Notes: generated from the sequence alone by a model not told the origin. A stretch of 7,183 nucleotides of DNA from Anaerolineae bacterium (GCA_030597485.1 JAUVRU010000090.1:1-7183), one strand, 5' to 3'; counted from the first letter of the stretch, positions 1-6,768 are shown. Numbers and translations: made by a program.

Positions 1-1154
1 CCATCAAGGAGAATGCCGTGGCCATGTCCAACTTCGGCACGGCCGGCGGCATCATGGCCACCGAGAAGTACGGCGACATGCCCATACGCAACTGGACGTT
101 GGGCAGCTGGGATGAAGCGGAGATGGTTGCCGGGCAGACCCTATATGGCAAATACCTGCTGAAGCACACGTACTCTTAAGCCTGTCCCATAGGTTGCGGC
201 AAAGAGGTTGAGGTGACCGAAGGCAAATACCAGTCGCCGCTGGGCGAAGGCGTAGAGTACGAGACCGTCGCCGGCTTCGCCAGCCTGACGTGCAATGCCA
301 ATATCGAGAGCGTGGTGTTGGCCAACTCTCTATGCAATCGGTATGGACTCGATACGATTTCCACCTCCTCGGTCATCGCCTTCGCAATGGAGGCCTTTGA
401 ACGTGGCCTGATTGGCGCTGAGCACACTGGCGGCATTGACTTGCGTTTTGGCAACGCAGACGCAATCATCGGTATGATAGAGAAGATTGCCCATCGCCGT
501 GACATCGGCGACACACTGGCTGAGGGTGTGCGGGAGGCTGCCCGTCGCATCGGAAAGGATACGGAAGCCTTTGCCATTCACGTGAAGGGCTTGGAGGTGC
601 CCTATCACGATCCCCGCGCTTTCTTCAGTATGGCGGTCAACTACGCCACCGCCAATCGGGGAGCGTGTCATCTGGAGGCGTTGACTTACTGGAATGGCTA
701 TGCGCCTCATCTGCCGGATCTGGGCTACCCGGAGACGATTCCATATCACGAGTCGAACGCTGGGCAAGCCAAGATGGCGTACGACCATCAGAACTACTTC
801 AGCGTCTACAATCCGCTGGGACTGTGCAAATTCATTGCCAAAGCAAAGATCGGGCCCCAACGACTCACTGAGATTGTCAACGGCGCACTTGACTGGAACT
901 GGACCACTGAGGATGTGCTCACGGTTGGTGAGCGTCTGTTCCAGCTCAAGCGACTCATCAACCTGCGGCTGGGCGTGACGAGTGCTGACGACATGCTGCC
1001 CCACCGACTTACGGCGGAGCCGCGCCCATCGGGCCACGCGGCGGGTGTGGTGCCTGATCTGGAGGTCATGCTGCCCGCCTACTACCAGCTGCGTGATTGG
1101 GACGAGAGAGGCACCCCACGACGGGCTCGCCTGAGGGCACTGGGCTTGGTGTGA
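1..1154 (+). pseudogene. Aldehyde:ferredoxin oxidoreductase family protein, 5'-truncated by the window and interrupted by an in-frame TAA
   Basis: The family are tungsto- or molybdo-pterin enzymes that oxidise aldehydes (or related substrates) to acids and pass electrons to ferredoxin in the cytoplasm. The reading frame enters at base 3 and runs to TGA 1152-1154, except for TAA at 177-179. Family hallmarks lie on both sides of that stop: GTAGGIM and the MPIRNWTLGSW segment before it, then ACPIGCGK, the YETVAGFASL block, NRYGLDTIS (336-362) and PLGLCKF (813-833). Cys at 825-827 fits the fourth 4Fe-4S ligand. The two pterin-binding DxxGL(C/D) motifs read NxxGLD and NxxGLC, with Asn for the first Asp. 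Two lesions fall in the CxxC part of the cluster motif: Ser (TCT, 174-176) replaces the first Cys, and TAA follows. The other roughly 320 codons downstream are intact, so inactivation is recent or there is a sequence error. A separate C-terminal polypeptide starting at GTG 213 is possible but would lack the cluster cysteines. Family assignment is firm; functional status is uncertain. Confidence 0.85.
171..197 (+). other. Disrupted 4Fe-4S ligand motif of the AOR gene (Ser for Cys, then TAA stop)
   Basis: In-frame codons read Tyr (171), Ser (174), stop TAA (177), Ala (180), Cys (183), Pro, Ile, Gly, Cys (195). The family pattern is Cys-x2-Cys-x3-Cys. The last two cysteines are present at the right spacing, and the first position holds Ser TCT, one base from the Cys codon TGT. 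TAA occupies the variable position after it, often an aromatic residue in the family. TAA is not the selenocysteine codon, so recoding by that route is not expected. Two point changes would restore a normal motif; no indel is needed, because the frame is the same on both sides. Confidence 0.85.
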
Positions 1155-1173
1155 CAGCAGAGGGATCCAACCA

Positions 1174-1572
1174 GTGGATGGCACCGTCTTTGGGACGTGG
1201 AAGGAACGAGCCAGGCGACTCAGGATGCAGACCTATGCCCTCTACCTGGCCTGCAAGGATCCCCGAGTTCCCTGGTATGCCAAGGCGTTGGCCGCATGCG
1301 TTGTGGCCTACGCATTCAGCCCGATAGATCTCATTCCCGATCCGATACCAGTGTTGGGGTACCTGGATGACCTCGTCCTGATCCCGCTGGGTGTGGTACT
1401 GGTCATAAGGATGCTGCCTTCATCCGTTGTGGCGGAATGTCAGGAGGAGGCGCGCAAGGCGATCGAAGAGCGAACGCCAACCAACTGGGTGGCAGCCGGA
1501 GTGATAGTTGCCATTTGGCTCGTTCTCGGCGCTGTGGGTGTGGTGCTGGCAATCCGGATTCTGAGGGGGTGA
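1174..1572 (+). CDS. YkvA/DUF1232 family small membrane protein
   Basis: A 132-residue protein of unknown biochemical function. The DUF1232 signature covers about residues 31-70: PWYAKAL, then AYAFSPIDLIPDPIPVLGYLDD, the best-conserved stretch of the family. Hydrophobic segments lie near residues 36-55 and 62-82, and a clear C-terminal transmembrane helix lies at about 105-128, so it is probably an inner-membrane protein. The GTG start at 1174 is preceded by AGAGGG at 1159-1164 (9-nt spacing). It keeps the N-terminal amphipathic helix (WKERARRLRMQTYALYLA) that normally precedes the domain. ATG 1225 is a later alternative that would cut that helix. It begins 19 nt after the AOR stop and ends 31 nt before the first glycosyltransferase, so it is likely part of one transcript. 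Nothing in the sequence says what it does with its neighbours. Confidence 0.88.
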   Translation: MDGTVFGTWKERARRLRMQTYALYLACKDPRVPWYAKALAACVVAYAFSPIDLIPDPIPVLGYLDDLVLIPLGVVLVIRMLPSSVVAECQEEARKAIEERTPTNWVAAGVIVAIWLVLGAVGVVLAIRILRG

Positions 1573-1603
1573 AGAGTGTGGCCTCGCTGCACTACCGATA
1601 GCC

Positions 1604-2503
1604 GTGTATGTGCGTATGCCTGCCAATCGTGACTTGGCCGTCGTAATTGTAAGCTACAACACCCGGGAGCTGTTGCGCGCCTGTTTGCGGTCGGTGGTTG
1701 CCGACGCCAGTCTCGACACCGAGGCTTGGGTAGTAGACAATGCGTCGTCCGACGGCAGTGCAGAGATGGTGCGAACGGAATTCCCGGAAGCCCGCTTGTT
1801 GGCCATAGGCCGCAACTTGGGTTTTGCCGGCGGCAACAACGCGGCGCTGCGCGCCATGGGATTTGGGGTGGAGGGTAGTGACAAGGCCCTACCTGGCATT
1901 GCCGACTACGTCCTGTTTCTCAATCCCGATACCGAGGTGCAGGAATATGCGCTCTCCCGGATGTTGGACTTCCTGCGCGCCAACCCGCCGGTGGGAGTTG
2001 TTGGCGCTGCGCTGGTCTACCCAGATGGCGGTTTTCAACATAGCGCGTTCCGCTTTCCCACGCTGCTTCAGGTTTGGTTTGACTTCTTCGCCTGGCCGGG
2101 TCGCTTCATCGATTCACCAGTGAACGGGCGATATCCCCGTTCACTGTATGTGGCTGGCGATCCTTTTCCCGTTGATCATCCGCTGGGTGCAGCCATGATG
2201 ACCCGAGCAGAAGTAATCCGGCAGGTGGGTCTCATGGACGAAGACTTCTTCATGTACGCCGAAGAAATCGACTGGTGTGTGCAGGTCAAGCGGCGTGGAT
2301 GGGATGTCTACTGTGTTCCGTCCGCCAGAATCGTGCACCATTCTGGGGCCAGCACTCGTCAGGCGTGGGATCAGATGACGGAGATGTTGTGGCGTAGCCG
2401 GTTCCACCTTTTTGAGAAGCATTACAGCCCGGGTTTCAACCTGGCAGCGCGCCTGTTGGTGCGCTTGGGGCGATGGGCTGGGGCGCGTTGCCCTCAACAG
2501 TAG
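1604..2503 (+). CDS. Family-2 glycosyltransferase, WbbL/rhamnosyltransferase-like
   Basis: A predicted cytoplasmic or membrane-associated GT-A fold transferase that adds a sugar from a nucleotide-sugar donor to a lipid-linked or polysaccharide acceptor. Numbered from the GTG at 1604, visible motifs are VVIVSYNT (13-20), the nucleotide-binding DNASSDGS (45-52), GRNLGFAGGNNAAL (69-82), the metal-binding LNPDTEV (106-112), GAAMMTR (195-201), the acceptor/catalytic stretch DEDFFMYAEEIDWC (212-225), and IVHHSGAS (243-250). This order is typical of WbbL-type rhamnosyltransferases within GT2. Sugar specificity cannot be read from sequence alone. The length of 299 residues is usual. The start is uncertain: GTG 1604, GTG 1610 and ATG 1616 are all in frame, and none has a convincing Shine-Dalgarno sequence. 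The core begins at about residue 11, so all three are possible. It lies directly upstream of a second, unrelated GT2 gene, which supports a surface-glycan role. Confidence 0.9.
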   Translation: MYVRMPANRDLAVVIVSYNTRELLRACLRSVVADASLDTEAWVVDNASSDGSAEMVRTEFPEARLLAIGRNLGFAGGNNAALRAMGFGVEGSDKALPGIADYVLFLNPDTEVQEYALSRMLDFLRANPPVGVVGAALVYPDGGFQHSAFRFPTLLQVWFDFFAWPGRFIDSPVNGRYPRSLYVAGDPFPVDHPLGAAMMTRAEVIRQVGLMDEDFFMYAEEIDWCVQVKRRGWDVYCVPSARIVHHSGASTRQAWDQMTEMLWRSRFHLFEKHYSPGFNLAARLLVRLGRWAGARCPQQ

Positions 2504-2505
2504 GC

Positions 2506-2510
2506 AGGAG
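2506..2510 (+). promoter_or_regulatory. Shine-Dalgarno site that fixes the start of the second glycosyltransferase
   Basis: AGGAG lies 7 nt before ATG 2518. An earlier in-frame ATG at 2473 lies inside the upstream gene and has no such site. The family N-terminus (hydrophobic strand, then TKNEA) begins right after ATG 2518. Confidence 0.8.
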
Positions 2511-2517
2511 TTCTGCA

Positions 2518-3279
2518 ATGGCGAACCTGATGGCCATCATCCTCACCAAGAATGAGGCCCGTCACATCAGCGACTGCATTGAAAGCGTTGCCTGGGCCGA
2601 CAGCGTGATGGTCTCCGACTCTTATAGCGATGATGGCACTGTGGAGACTGCGCGCCAGCAAGGAGCAATTGTCGTGCAGAGCCCGTTCGTCAACTTCGCC
2701 GAGCAGCGCAACGCCGCGCTGGACGAGGCGCGGGCACGAGGAGCTGAGTGGGTGTTCTTCATCGACGCTGACGAGCGAGCGACGTCAGCGTTGGGCAAGG
2801 AGATGCGACAGGCTGTGCAAGAGACGGGAATCGTGGGCTGGTGGGTACCACGATACAACTTCATCATGGGCCACAGGATGCGCGGTGGGGGCTGGTATCC
2901 GGATGCTCAACTGCGGGTGCTGCGTGTGAACCGCGCCTGTTATGATCCTGTTCGCCAGGTTCACGAGACCGTGATCTTGGACGGCGATGCGGGTACGTTG
3001 CAGGAGCATCTCATCCACTACAATTATGACTCGTTGGCCGAGTTTCGCCTGAAACAGGGTCGCTATCTGGCGTTCGAGGCCAGGATTCTGCTGGATCGGG
3101 GAATCCGCCCTCGTCCGTGGACCTACGTGAGCATGCCGTTGCGCGAGTTTTGGCGGCGATATGTTTCACTGGAAGGGTATCGCGACGGGTGGGTGGGACT
3201 GCTGGTGTGCGGTCTGATGGGATGGTACACGTTTCGCACGTATCAAACGCTCGACCGATTGCGGCGCGGGCAACAATGA
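2518..3279 (+). CDS. Family-2 glycosyltransferase, WaaE/KdtX (LPS-core glucosyltransferase)-like
   Basis: A 253-residue GT-A transferase similar in layout to WaaE/KdtX beta-1,4-glucosyltransferases, which act at the inner face of the cytoplasmic membrane. Motifs in order: MAIILTKNEA (5-14), the nucleotide-binding DSYSDDGT (34-41; DSxSxDGT is usual), FAEQRNAAL (60-68), the DxD-type metal site FIDADER (81-87), GGGWYPDAQLRVLR (123-136), VHE (148-150), and HYNYDSLAEF (167-176). A C-terminal hydrophobic stretch at about 224-239 may anchor it to the membrane. The WaaE name describes family resemblance only. Many bacteria without classical LPS carry such genes, and the acceptor here is unknown. The gene starts 14 nt after the previous stop, with its own AGGAG, so translational coupling and co-transcription with the WbbL-like gene are likely. 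Its end converges on the radical SAM gene 40 nt away. Confidence 0.9.
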   Translation: MANLMAIILTKNEARHISDCIESVAWADSVMVSDSYSDDGTVETARQQGAIVVQSPFVNFAEQRNAALDEARARGAEWVFFIDADERATSALGKEMRQAVQETGIVGWWVPRYNFIMGHRMRGGGWYPDAQLRVLRVNRACYDPVRQVHETVILDGDAGTLQEHLIHYNYDSLAEFRLKQGRYLAFEARILLDRGIRPRPWTYVSMPLREFWRRYVSLEGYRDGWVGLLVCGLMGWYTFRTYQTLDRLRRGQQ

Positions 3280-3302
3280 ACGCCTTGCGGCCTTCCGACA
3301 CC

Positions 3303-3327
3303 GCCCCTCAGGTGGGTGCTCAGGGGC
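3303..3327. terminator. Hairpin between convergent genes, candidate weak bidirectional terminator
   Basis: GCCCCT (3303-3308) pairs with AGGGGC (3322-3327). After a C/C mismatch, two more pairs (AG with CT) close a 7-nt loop. It sits where the second glycosyltransferase (ends 3279) meets the radical SAM gene (stop codon at 3320-3322), the expected place for a shared terminator. Neither side has a U-run, so intrinsic termination is doubtful. Confidence 0.35.
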
Positions 3328-4942
3328 AATCCTGGGTCTGGGGAGAGCAGTCGGATTCATCGGGAATCGCGGTTTGCATCTCCCTGGCCAGATATCGACG
3401 GCTGACGCCCATATCCACCACCGACCAGGGCAGTGGCTCGTCCATTGATCTTCCTCTCAGGTAGTCCTCCTGCGACAGACCTTCAACCTTGAGTGCCCGT
3501 CGCCACTCGCGCAAGTTGGTTCCCTTCATCTGAGCCAGAACGCGGCCCAGCTGGCGGTCACCTCGTGAAAGCGTCCCGGCGACCGTTGCCCAGGTAGGGC
3601 TGTCGGACCGGACTGTGACCCGTTCCGGTTGCAGCCGCCGCTTCAAGTATTTGATACGCGCCTCCAGGATTTTGACAGGTGTCATTGCTGCCCATTGAAA
3701 GGGGGTATGGGGTTTGGGCACGTAGGGGGGGGCGTTGATAATCAGTCGCCCTGGGAACCGGGCGCGCGCGGCCAGCACCAGGTTCACCGTGTCTTCGATA
3801 TCGGCGTCAGTCTCGGTCGGATGGCCCACCATGAAGTACATCTTTGTCTGCTGAAAGCCGTGATGGGCAGCCAGGTCCACTGCGTGCAGCAGTTGCTCGT
3901 CAGTCTGGCGTTTGTTGATGCACCGACGCAGGCGAGTCGATCCTGCCTCAGGGGCAATCGTGAGGGTTCTGGTGCCGCTGTCAGCCAAAGCTTGTAGGAG
4001 GGGCTCAGACAGAGGGTCCACGCGCATCGAGGAGACAGCAATCCTGGCACCCAGAGCCCGCAGCTCGACCGCGATCTGATCGATCTGGCGGTGATCGCTG
4101 ACGGCGGCGCTGACCAATCCCAGTTTGTCCCGGTACCGCAAGGCATCGCGGGCGGTGGCCAGAACAGCGTCGAGGCTCACCTGGCGAATGGGACGGTAGA
4201 CATAGCCGGCCATGCAGAATCGGCATCCCCGCACGCAACCACGCCCAATCTCGATGAGGGCCCGATCACCGAATTCGGTATCCGGGGTATAGATCTGGGT
4301 GGTGGCGGGTTGGGCGTCCAGGTCGTGTTTCCAGACGCGGGAAACCGGGTCATTCCCAATGGCGGGAACGTATACGCCCGGAACCTGCGCCAGGATGCGT
4401 AGCGCCTGCGGCCGCGACGCGCGGCAGGCTTCTTGCAGGGCATCCATCAGCTGGGGCAGGAGGTCCTCTGCCTCACCGATAACGATGGCGTCCAGGATGT
4501 CTGCCAGGGGAGCCGGGTTGGCGTAGACTGCTGGCCCTCCGGCCAAGATCAAAGGCCAAGACTCGTCCCTGTCGTCGGCCAGAAGGGGGATGCCAGCGCG
4601 TCGCAAGGCCTGAACGGTGTTGAAGTAATCCATCTCGTAGGAGAGGGAAAAGGTCAGGAGGGGGAAGTCCGTCAGCGGACGCTGGGATTCGAGAGAGATG
4701 GGGGGCTCGTCATCCTCAGGAGGTGACTGGTAGCCCCAAAAGGCTCGTTCGCACACGACGTCCGGACGGTCATTGAAAAGGCGGTACAGAGTATGCACGG
4801 CCAGGCTGCTCATACCCAATCGGTATGTGTTGGCGTAGATCAAAGCGGTGGGCAGGCGCCCGCCCCAATCCTTGGATACCGTGCCCTCTTCGCGCGCCAG
4901 AATCCGTTTTGCCTGATCTGTGTATCGGTATTTCCTTTTCAT
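3320..4942 (-). CDS. B12-binding-domain radical SAM protein, TIGR03960-like
   Basis: A 540-residue radical SAM enzyme. The N-terminal region (about 25-210) is the Rossmann-like, B12-binding-type domain of this family, with LGMSSLAVHTLY (42-53), ISLESQRPLTDF (82-93), and LAGGPAVYANPAPLADILDA..IGEAED (133-160). I see no DxHxxG histidine-ligand motif, so cobalamin binding is not shown. The radical SAM core follows: GRGCVRGCRFCMAGYVYRPIR (233-253), with cluster cysteines C236, C240 and C243. Next come SSMRVDPL (304-311), TIAPEAGSTRLRR (328-340), and NAPPYVPKPHTPFQW (403-417). The C-terminal block LPWSVVDMGVSRRYL (504-518) is typical of TIGR03960. Relatives often end in a Cys-rich tail and are linked to a TIGR03936/DUF2344 partner. 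Here the tail holds only two cysteines (C532, C539) and no partner is present. The substrate is unknown. ATG 4942 is the only possible start before an in-frame stop, and its ribosome-binding site is weak. Confidence 0.88.
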   Translation of the reverse strand: MKRKYRYTDQAKRILAREEGTVSKDWGGRLPTALIYANTYRLGMSSLAVHTLYRLFNDRPDVVCERAFWGYQSPPEDDEPPISLESQRPLTDFPLLTFSLSYEMDYFNTVQALRRAGIPLLADDRDESWPLILAGGPAVYANPAPLADILDAIVIGEAEDLLPQLMDALQEACRASRPQALRILAQVPGVYVPAIGNDPVSRVWKHDLDAQPATTQIYTPDTEFGDRALIEIGRGCVRGCRFCMAGYVYRPIRQVSLDAVLATARDALRYRDKLGLVSAAVSDHRQIDQIAVELRALGARIAVSSMRVDPLSEPLLQALADSGTRTLTIAPEAGSTRLRRCINKRQTDEQLLHAVDLAAHHGFQQTKMYFMVGHPTETDADIEDTVNLVLAARARFPGRLIINAPPYVPKPHTPFQWAAMTPVKILEARIKYLKRRLQPERVTVRSDSPTWATVAGTLSRGDRQLGRVLAQMKGTNLREWRRALKVEGLSQEDYLRGRSMDEPLPWSVVDMGVSRRYLAREMQTAIPDESDCSPQTQDCP

Positions 4943-4982
4943 CCATTCCCAATCAGGCTCAAGTCAGGTGAGCTCTGTCTGG

Positions 4983-5012
4983 ATTATAGCGCACAGGGAA
5001 GCATAGGGGCAA
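4983..5012 (-). promoter_or_regulatory. Sigma70-type promoter for the radical SAM gene
   Basis: On the - strand, TTGCCC (complement of 5007-5012) is followed after 18 nt by a perfect TATAAT (complement of 4983-4988). The predicted start of transcription is near 4976, giving a leader of about 35 nt before ATG 4942. This is a match to consensus, not proof of activity. Confidence 0.6.
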
Positions 5013-5045
5013 GCTGAGATGTTGTGTCTCCACTCCTGGCTGCAC

Positions 5046-5074
5046 TTGTCACTGTCGTGGCATGGTGTTATAGT
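5046..5074 (+). promoter_or_regulatory. Extended -10 sigma70-type promoter for murE
   Basis: TTGTCA (5046-5051), a 17-nt spacer, and TATAGT (5069-5074) preceded by TGT (5066-5068), which gives an extended -10. Each hexamer matches consensus at five of six positions. The start of transcription would be near 5081, giving a leader of about 80 nt. It is back to back with the radical SAM promoter, the -35 boxes being about 33 nt apart. Confidence 0.7.
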
Positions 5075-5125
5075 AGGTTGGGCGCTCGCCGAAGATGACC
5101 CAAGTGGTGGACATCTCCTGCAATT

Positions 5126-5154
5126 GCCTCCCAGCTCGCGGAGGCTACGGTGAT
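5126..5154 (+). promoter_or_regulatory. murE ribosome-binding region with an adjacent hairpin
   Basis: GCCTCC (5126-5131) can pair with GGAGGC (5140-5145) across an 8-nt loop, which would hide a GGAGG located 15 nt from ATG 5160. Nearer the start, GGTGAT (5149-5154) matches the downstream part of the long anti-Shine-Dalgarno complement (AAGGAGGTGATC) and is well placed to position the ribosome. TGA at 5151-5153 is in frame with murE, so ATG 5160 cannot be preceded by an upstream in-frame start. Confidence 0.45.
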
Positions 5155-5159
5155 GTGTC

Positions 5160-6707
5160 ATGGCTCTGACCAGTCTGCTCTCTGCATTGCCTCGATACCG
5201 GCTGCTGGGTGACCCGGACGTGAGTGTTAGCGGGATTACCTGTGACTCACGCCAGGTGCAACCTGGCTCCCTTTTTGTTGCCTACCGCGGCGTGAACGTG
5301 GACGGCCACGACTTCGTAGCGGCTGCTGTGGAGAACGGCGCGGCGGTCGTGGTGGGCGAGCGTGATGTGTCGGGCGTGCCTCATCTGCTGTCGGTCACAG
5401 TGCCCTCAGTGCCGTATGTGACTGTCACGGACGGACGTGAGGCGCTGGCGTGGCTGAGCGCAGCCTGGCACGGGTTCCCATCTCGCAAGATGACCGTCGT
5501 CGGCATTACCGGCACCGATGGCAAGACCACCACGGTCAATCTCCTCTATGAAATCCTGCGGACAGCGGGCCGTCAGGTAGGCATGATCAGCACGGTCAAT
5601 GCCCTGATCGGCCGGGCCTCTGTTGACACGGGGCTGCATACCACCACACCCGATGCACCTGATGTGCAGCGACTGCTGGCAGACATGGTTTCCGCTGGCG
5701 TCGATACTTGTGTGCTGGAAGTCACCTCCCATGGCCTGGCGCAACATCGTGTAACCGCCTGCGACTTCGACGTGGCCGTGGTTACCAACATCACTCACGA
5801 GCACCTTGACATACATGGGTCCCTGAGCGCCTACCGTGCGGCCAAGGCCAGCTTGTTCAGAGGGCTGGGGGAGGCGTATCGCAAACCAGGGATTCCCAAG
5901 GTTTCCATTCTCAACCGCGCCGATGGATCCTTTGATTACCTGCGGTCTCACCAGACTGACGTGACCCTCAGCTACAACGTGGACGGGCCAGGGGATGTAG
6001 TGGCTCACAATGTGGAGCACGACGCCGGCACGACTCGTTTCGAGGTGTGTTCTCCAGCCGGCCAGTTCAAGGTGGAGACCAACCTGATGGGTCTGTTCAA
6101 TGTGTTCAATGTGCTGGCGGCCACGGCCGCATCCGTGGCATTGGGAGTCAGCGCTGACCCGATTAGTGAAGGAATCGCTGCCTTGCCCGGTGTGCCAGGC
6201 CGAATGGAGCGAGTGGATCGAGGCCAGCCCTTCGCCGCTATTGTGGATTTTGCGCACACCCCAAACTCACTGCGCCGCGCTCTGCAGACGGCACGGGGCT
6301 TGGCAGCGGACGGGCGGGTTATCGTCGTGTTTGGCTGTGCCGGGCTGCGTGACGTGGAGAAGCGACCGCAGATGGGGCGCATTGCCGCTGAGTTGGCGGA
6401 CCACGCGATCCTCACGGCAGAAGACCCGCGCACAGAGGATGTGAACGCCATCATAGAGACGATTGCTGAGGGGTGCAGACAGAGCGGTGGCCTTGAAGGC
6501 CATACCTTCGAACGTGTGCCCGATCGGGGCGCGGCGCTGGCACGTGCCGTGGAACTGGCACGCGCCGGTGACGTCGTCATCGCCTGCGGAAAAGGGCACG
6601 AGAGAAGCATGTGCTTCGGCGAGGTGGAATACGCCTGGGACGATCGACTGGCGCTGGCGGCGGCGCTGGAGGGACATCCCACCGAGACGTTGCCCACATC
6701 CAAGTGA
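5160..6707 (+). CDS. murE: UDP-N-acetylmuramyl-tripeptide synthetase (MurE ligase)
   Basis: A cytoplasmic ATP-dependent ligase that adds the third amino acid to UDP-MurNAc-L-Ala-D-Glu in peptidoglycan synthesis. Its 515 residues show all three Mur ligase domains. The N-terminal UDP-binding domain has GITCDSRQVQPGSLFVAYRG (25-44). The ATPase domain has the P-loop GITGTDGKTTT (115-125), TTPDAPD (162-168), EVTSHGL (187-193), THEHLDIHG (212-220), and the probable carbamylated lysine K229. The C-terminal domain has PGRMERV (346-352), DFAHTPNSL (363-371), GCAGLRDVEKRPQM (392-405), and GKGHE (477-481). The specificity motif, DNPR in meso-diaminopimelate enzymes, reads EDPR (421-424). The Asn that contacts diaminopimelate is therefore Asp, while Arg is kept. 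The third residue may thus not be diaminopimelate; ornithine or lysine are options, the former known in some Chloroflexota. The gene is not followed by murF or mraY, so it lies outside the usual dcw cluster. It has its own promoter. Confidence 0.95.
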   Translation: MALTSLLSALPRYRLLGDPDVSVSGITCDSRQVQPGSLFVAYRGVNVDGHDFVAAAVENGAAVVVGERDVSGVPHLLSVTVPSVPYVTVTDGREALAWLSAAWHGFPSRKMTVVGITGTDGKTTTVNLLYEILRTAGRQVGMISTVNALIGRASVDTGLHTTTPDAPDVQRLLADMVSAGVDTCVLEVTSHGLAQHRVTACDFDVAVVTNITHEHLDIHGSLSAYRAAKASLFRGLGEAYRKPGIPKVSILNRADGSFDYLRSHQTDVTLSYNVDGPGDVVAHNVEHDAGTTRFEVCSPAGQFKVETNLMGLFNVFNVLAATAASVALGVSADPISEGIAALPGVPGRMERVDRGQPFAAIVDFAHTPNSLRRALQTARGLAADGRVIVVFGCAGLRDVEKRPQMGRIAAELADHAILTAEDPRTEDVNAIIETIAEGCRQSGGLEGHTFERVPDRGAALARAVELARAGDVVIACGKGHERSMCFGEVEYAWDDRLALAAALEGHPTETLPTSK

Positions 6708-6725
6708 AAGGGCGTGCATTGGAGC

Positions 6726-6768
6726 ACACTGCTCTTGAAGGGTCTTGAGCGAATCACAAGAGTGGTGT
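6726..6768. repeat. Imperfect inverted repeat spanning the spoVS promoter
   Basis: Arm 6726-6737 (ACACTGCTCTTG) pairs with arm 6757-6768 (CAAGAGTGGTGT). Ten of 12 positions are complementary as DNA, and all 12 pair as RNA if two G-U pairs are allowed. The 19-nt centre holds the putative -35 box, and the right arm ends at the first base of the -10 box. It could be an operator for a dimeric regulator or a murE transcript end hairpin, but no U-run follows. Confidence 0.45.

Noticed and set aside
177..179. Selenocysteine or pyrrolysine recoding at the AOR stop
   Set aside because: The codon is TAA; selenocysteine uses TGA and pyrrolysine uses TAG. The stop also sits one residue after the expected Cys position.
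330..1184. 284-codon open frame on the - strand
   Set aside because: It lies antisense to the well-supported AOR frame and shows no recognisable domain. Long antisense frames are common in GC-rich coding DNA.
2473..2517. Upstream in-frame ATG for the second glycosyltransferase
   Set aside because: It would overlap the preceding gene by 31 nt and has no ribosome-binding site. The added residues match no family sequence, and ATG 2518 has a good site.
6714..6734. Small hairpins after murE as an intrinsic terminator
   Set aside because: Stems of 4-5 bp (GTGC/GCAC and GAGCA/TGCTC) compete with each other and no U-run follows.
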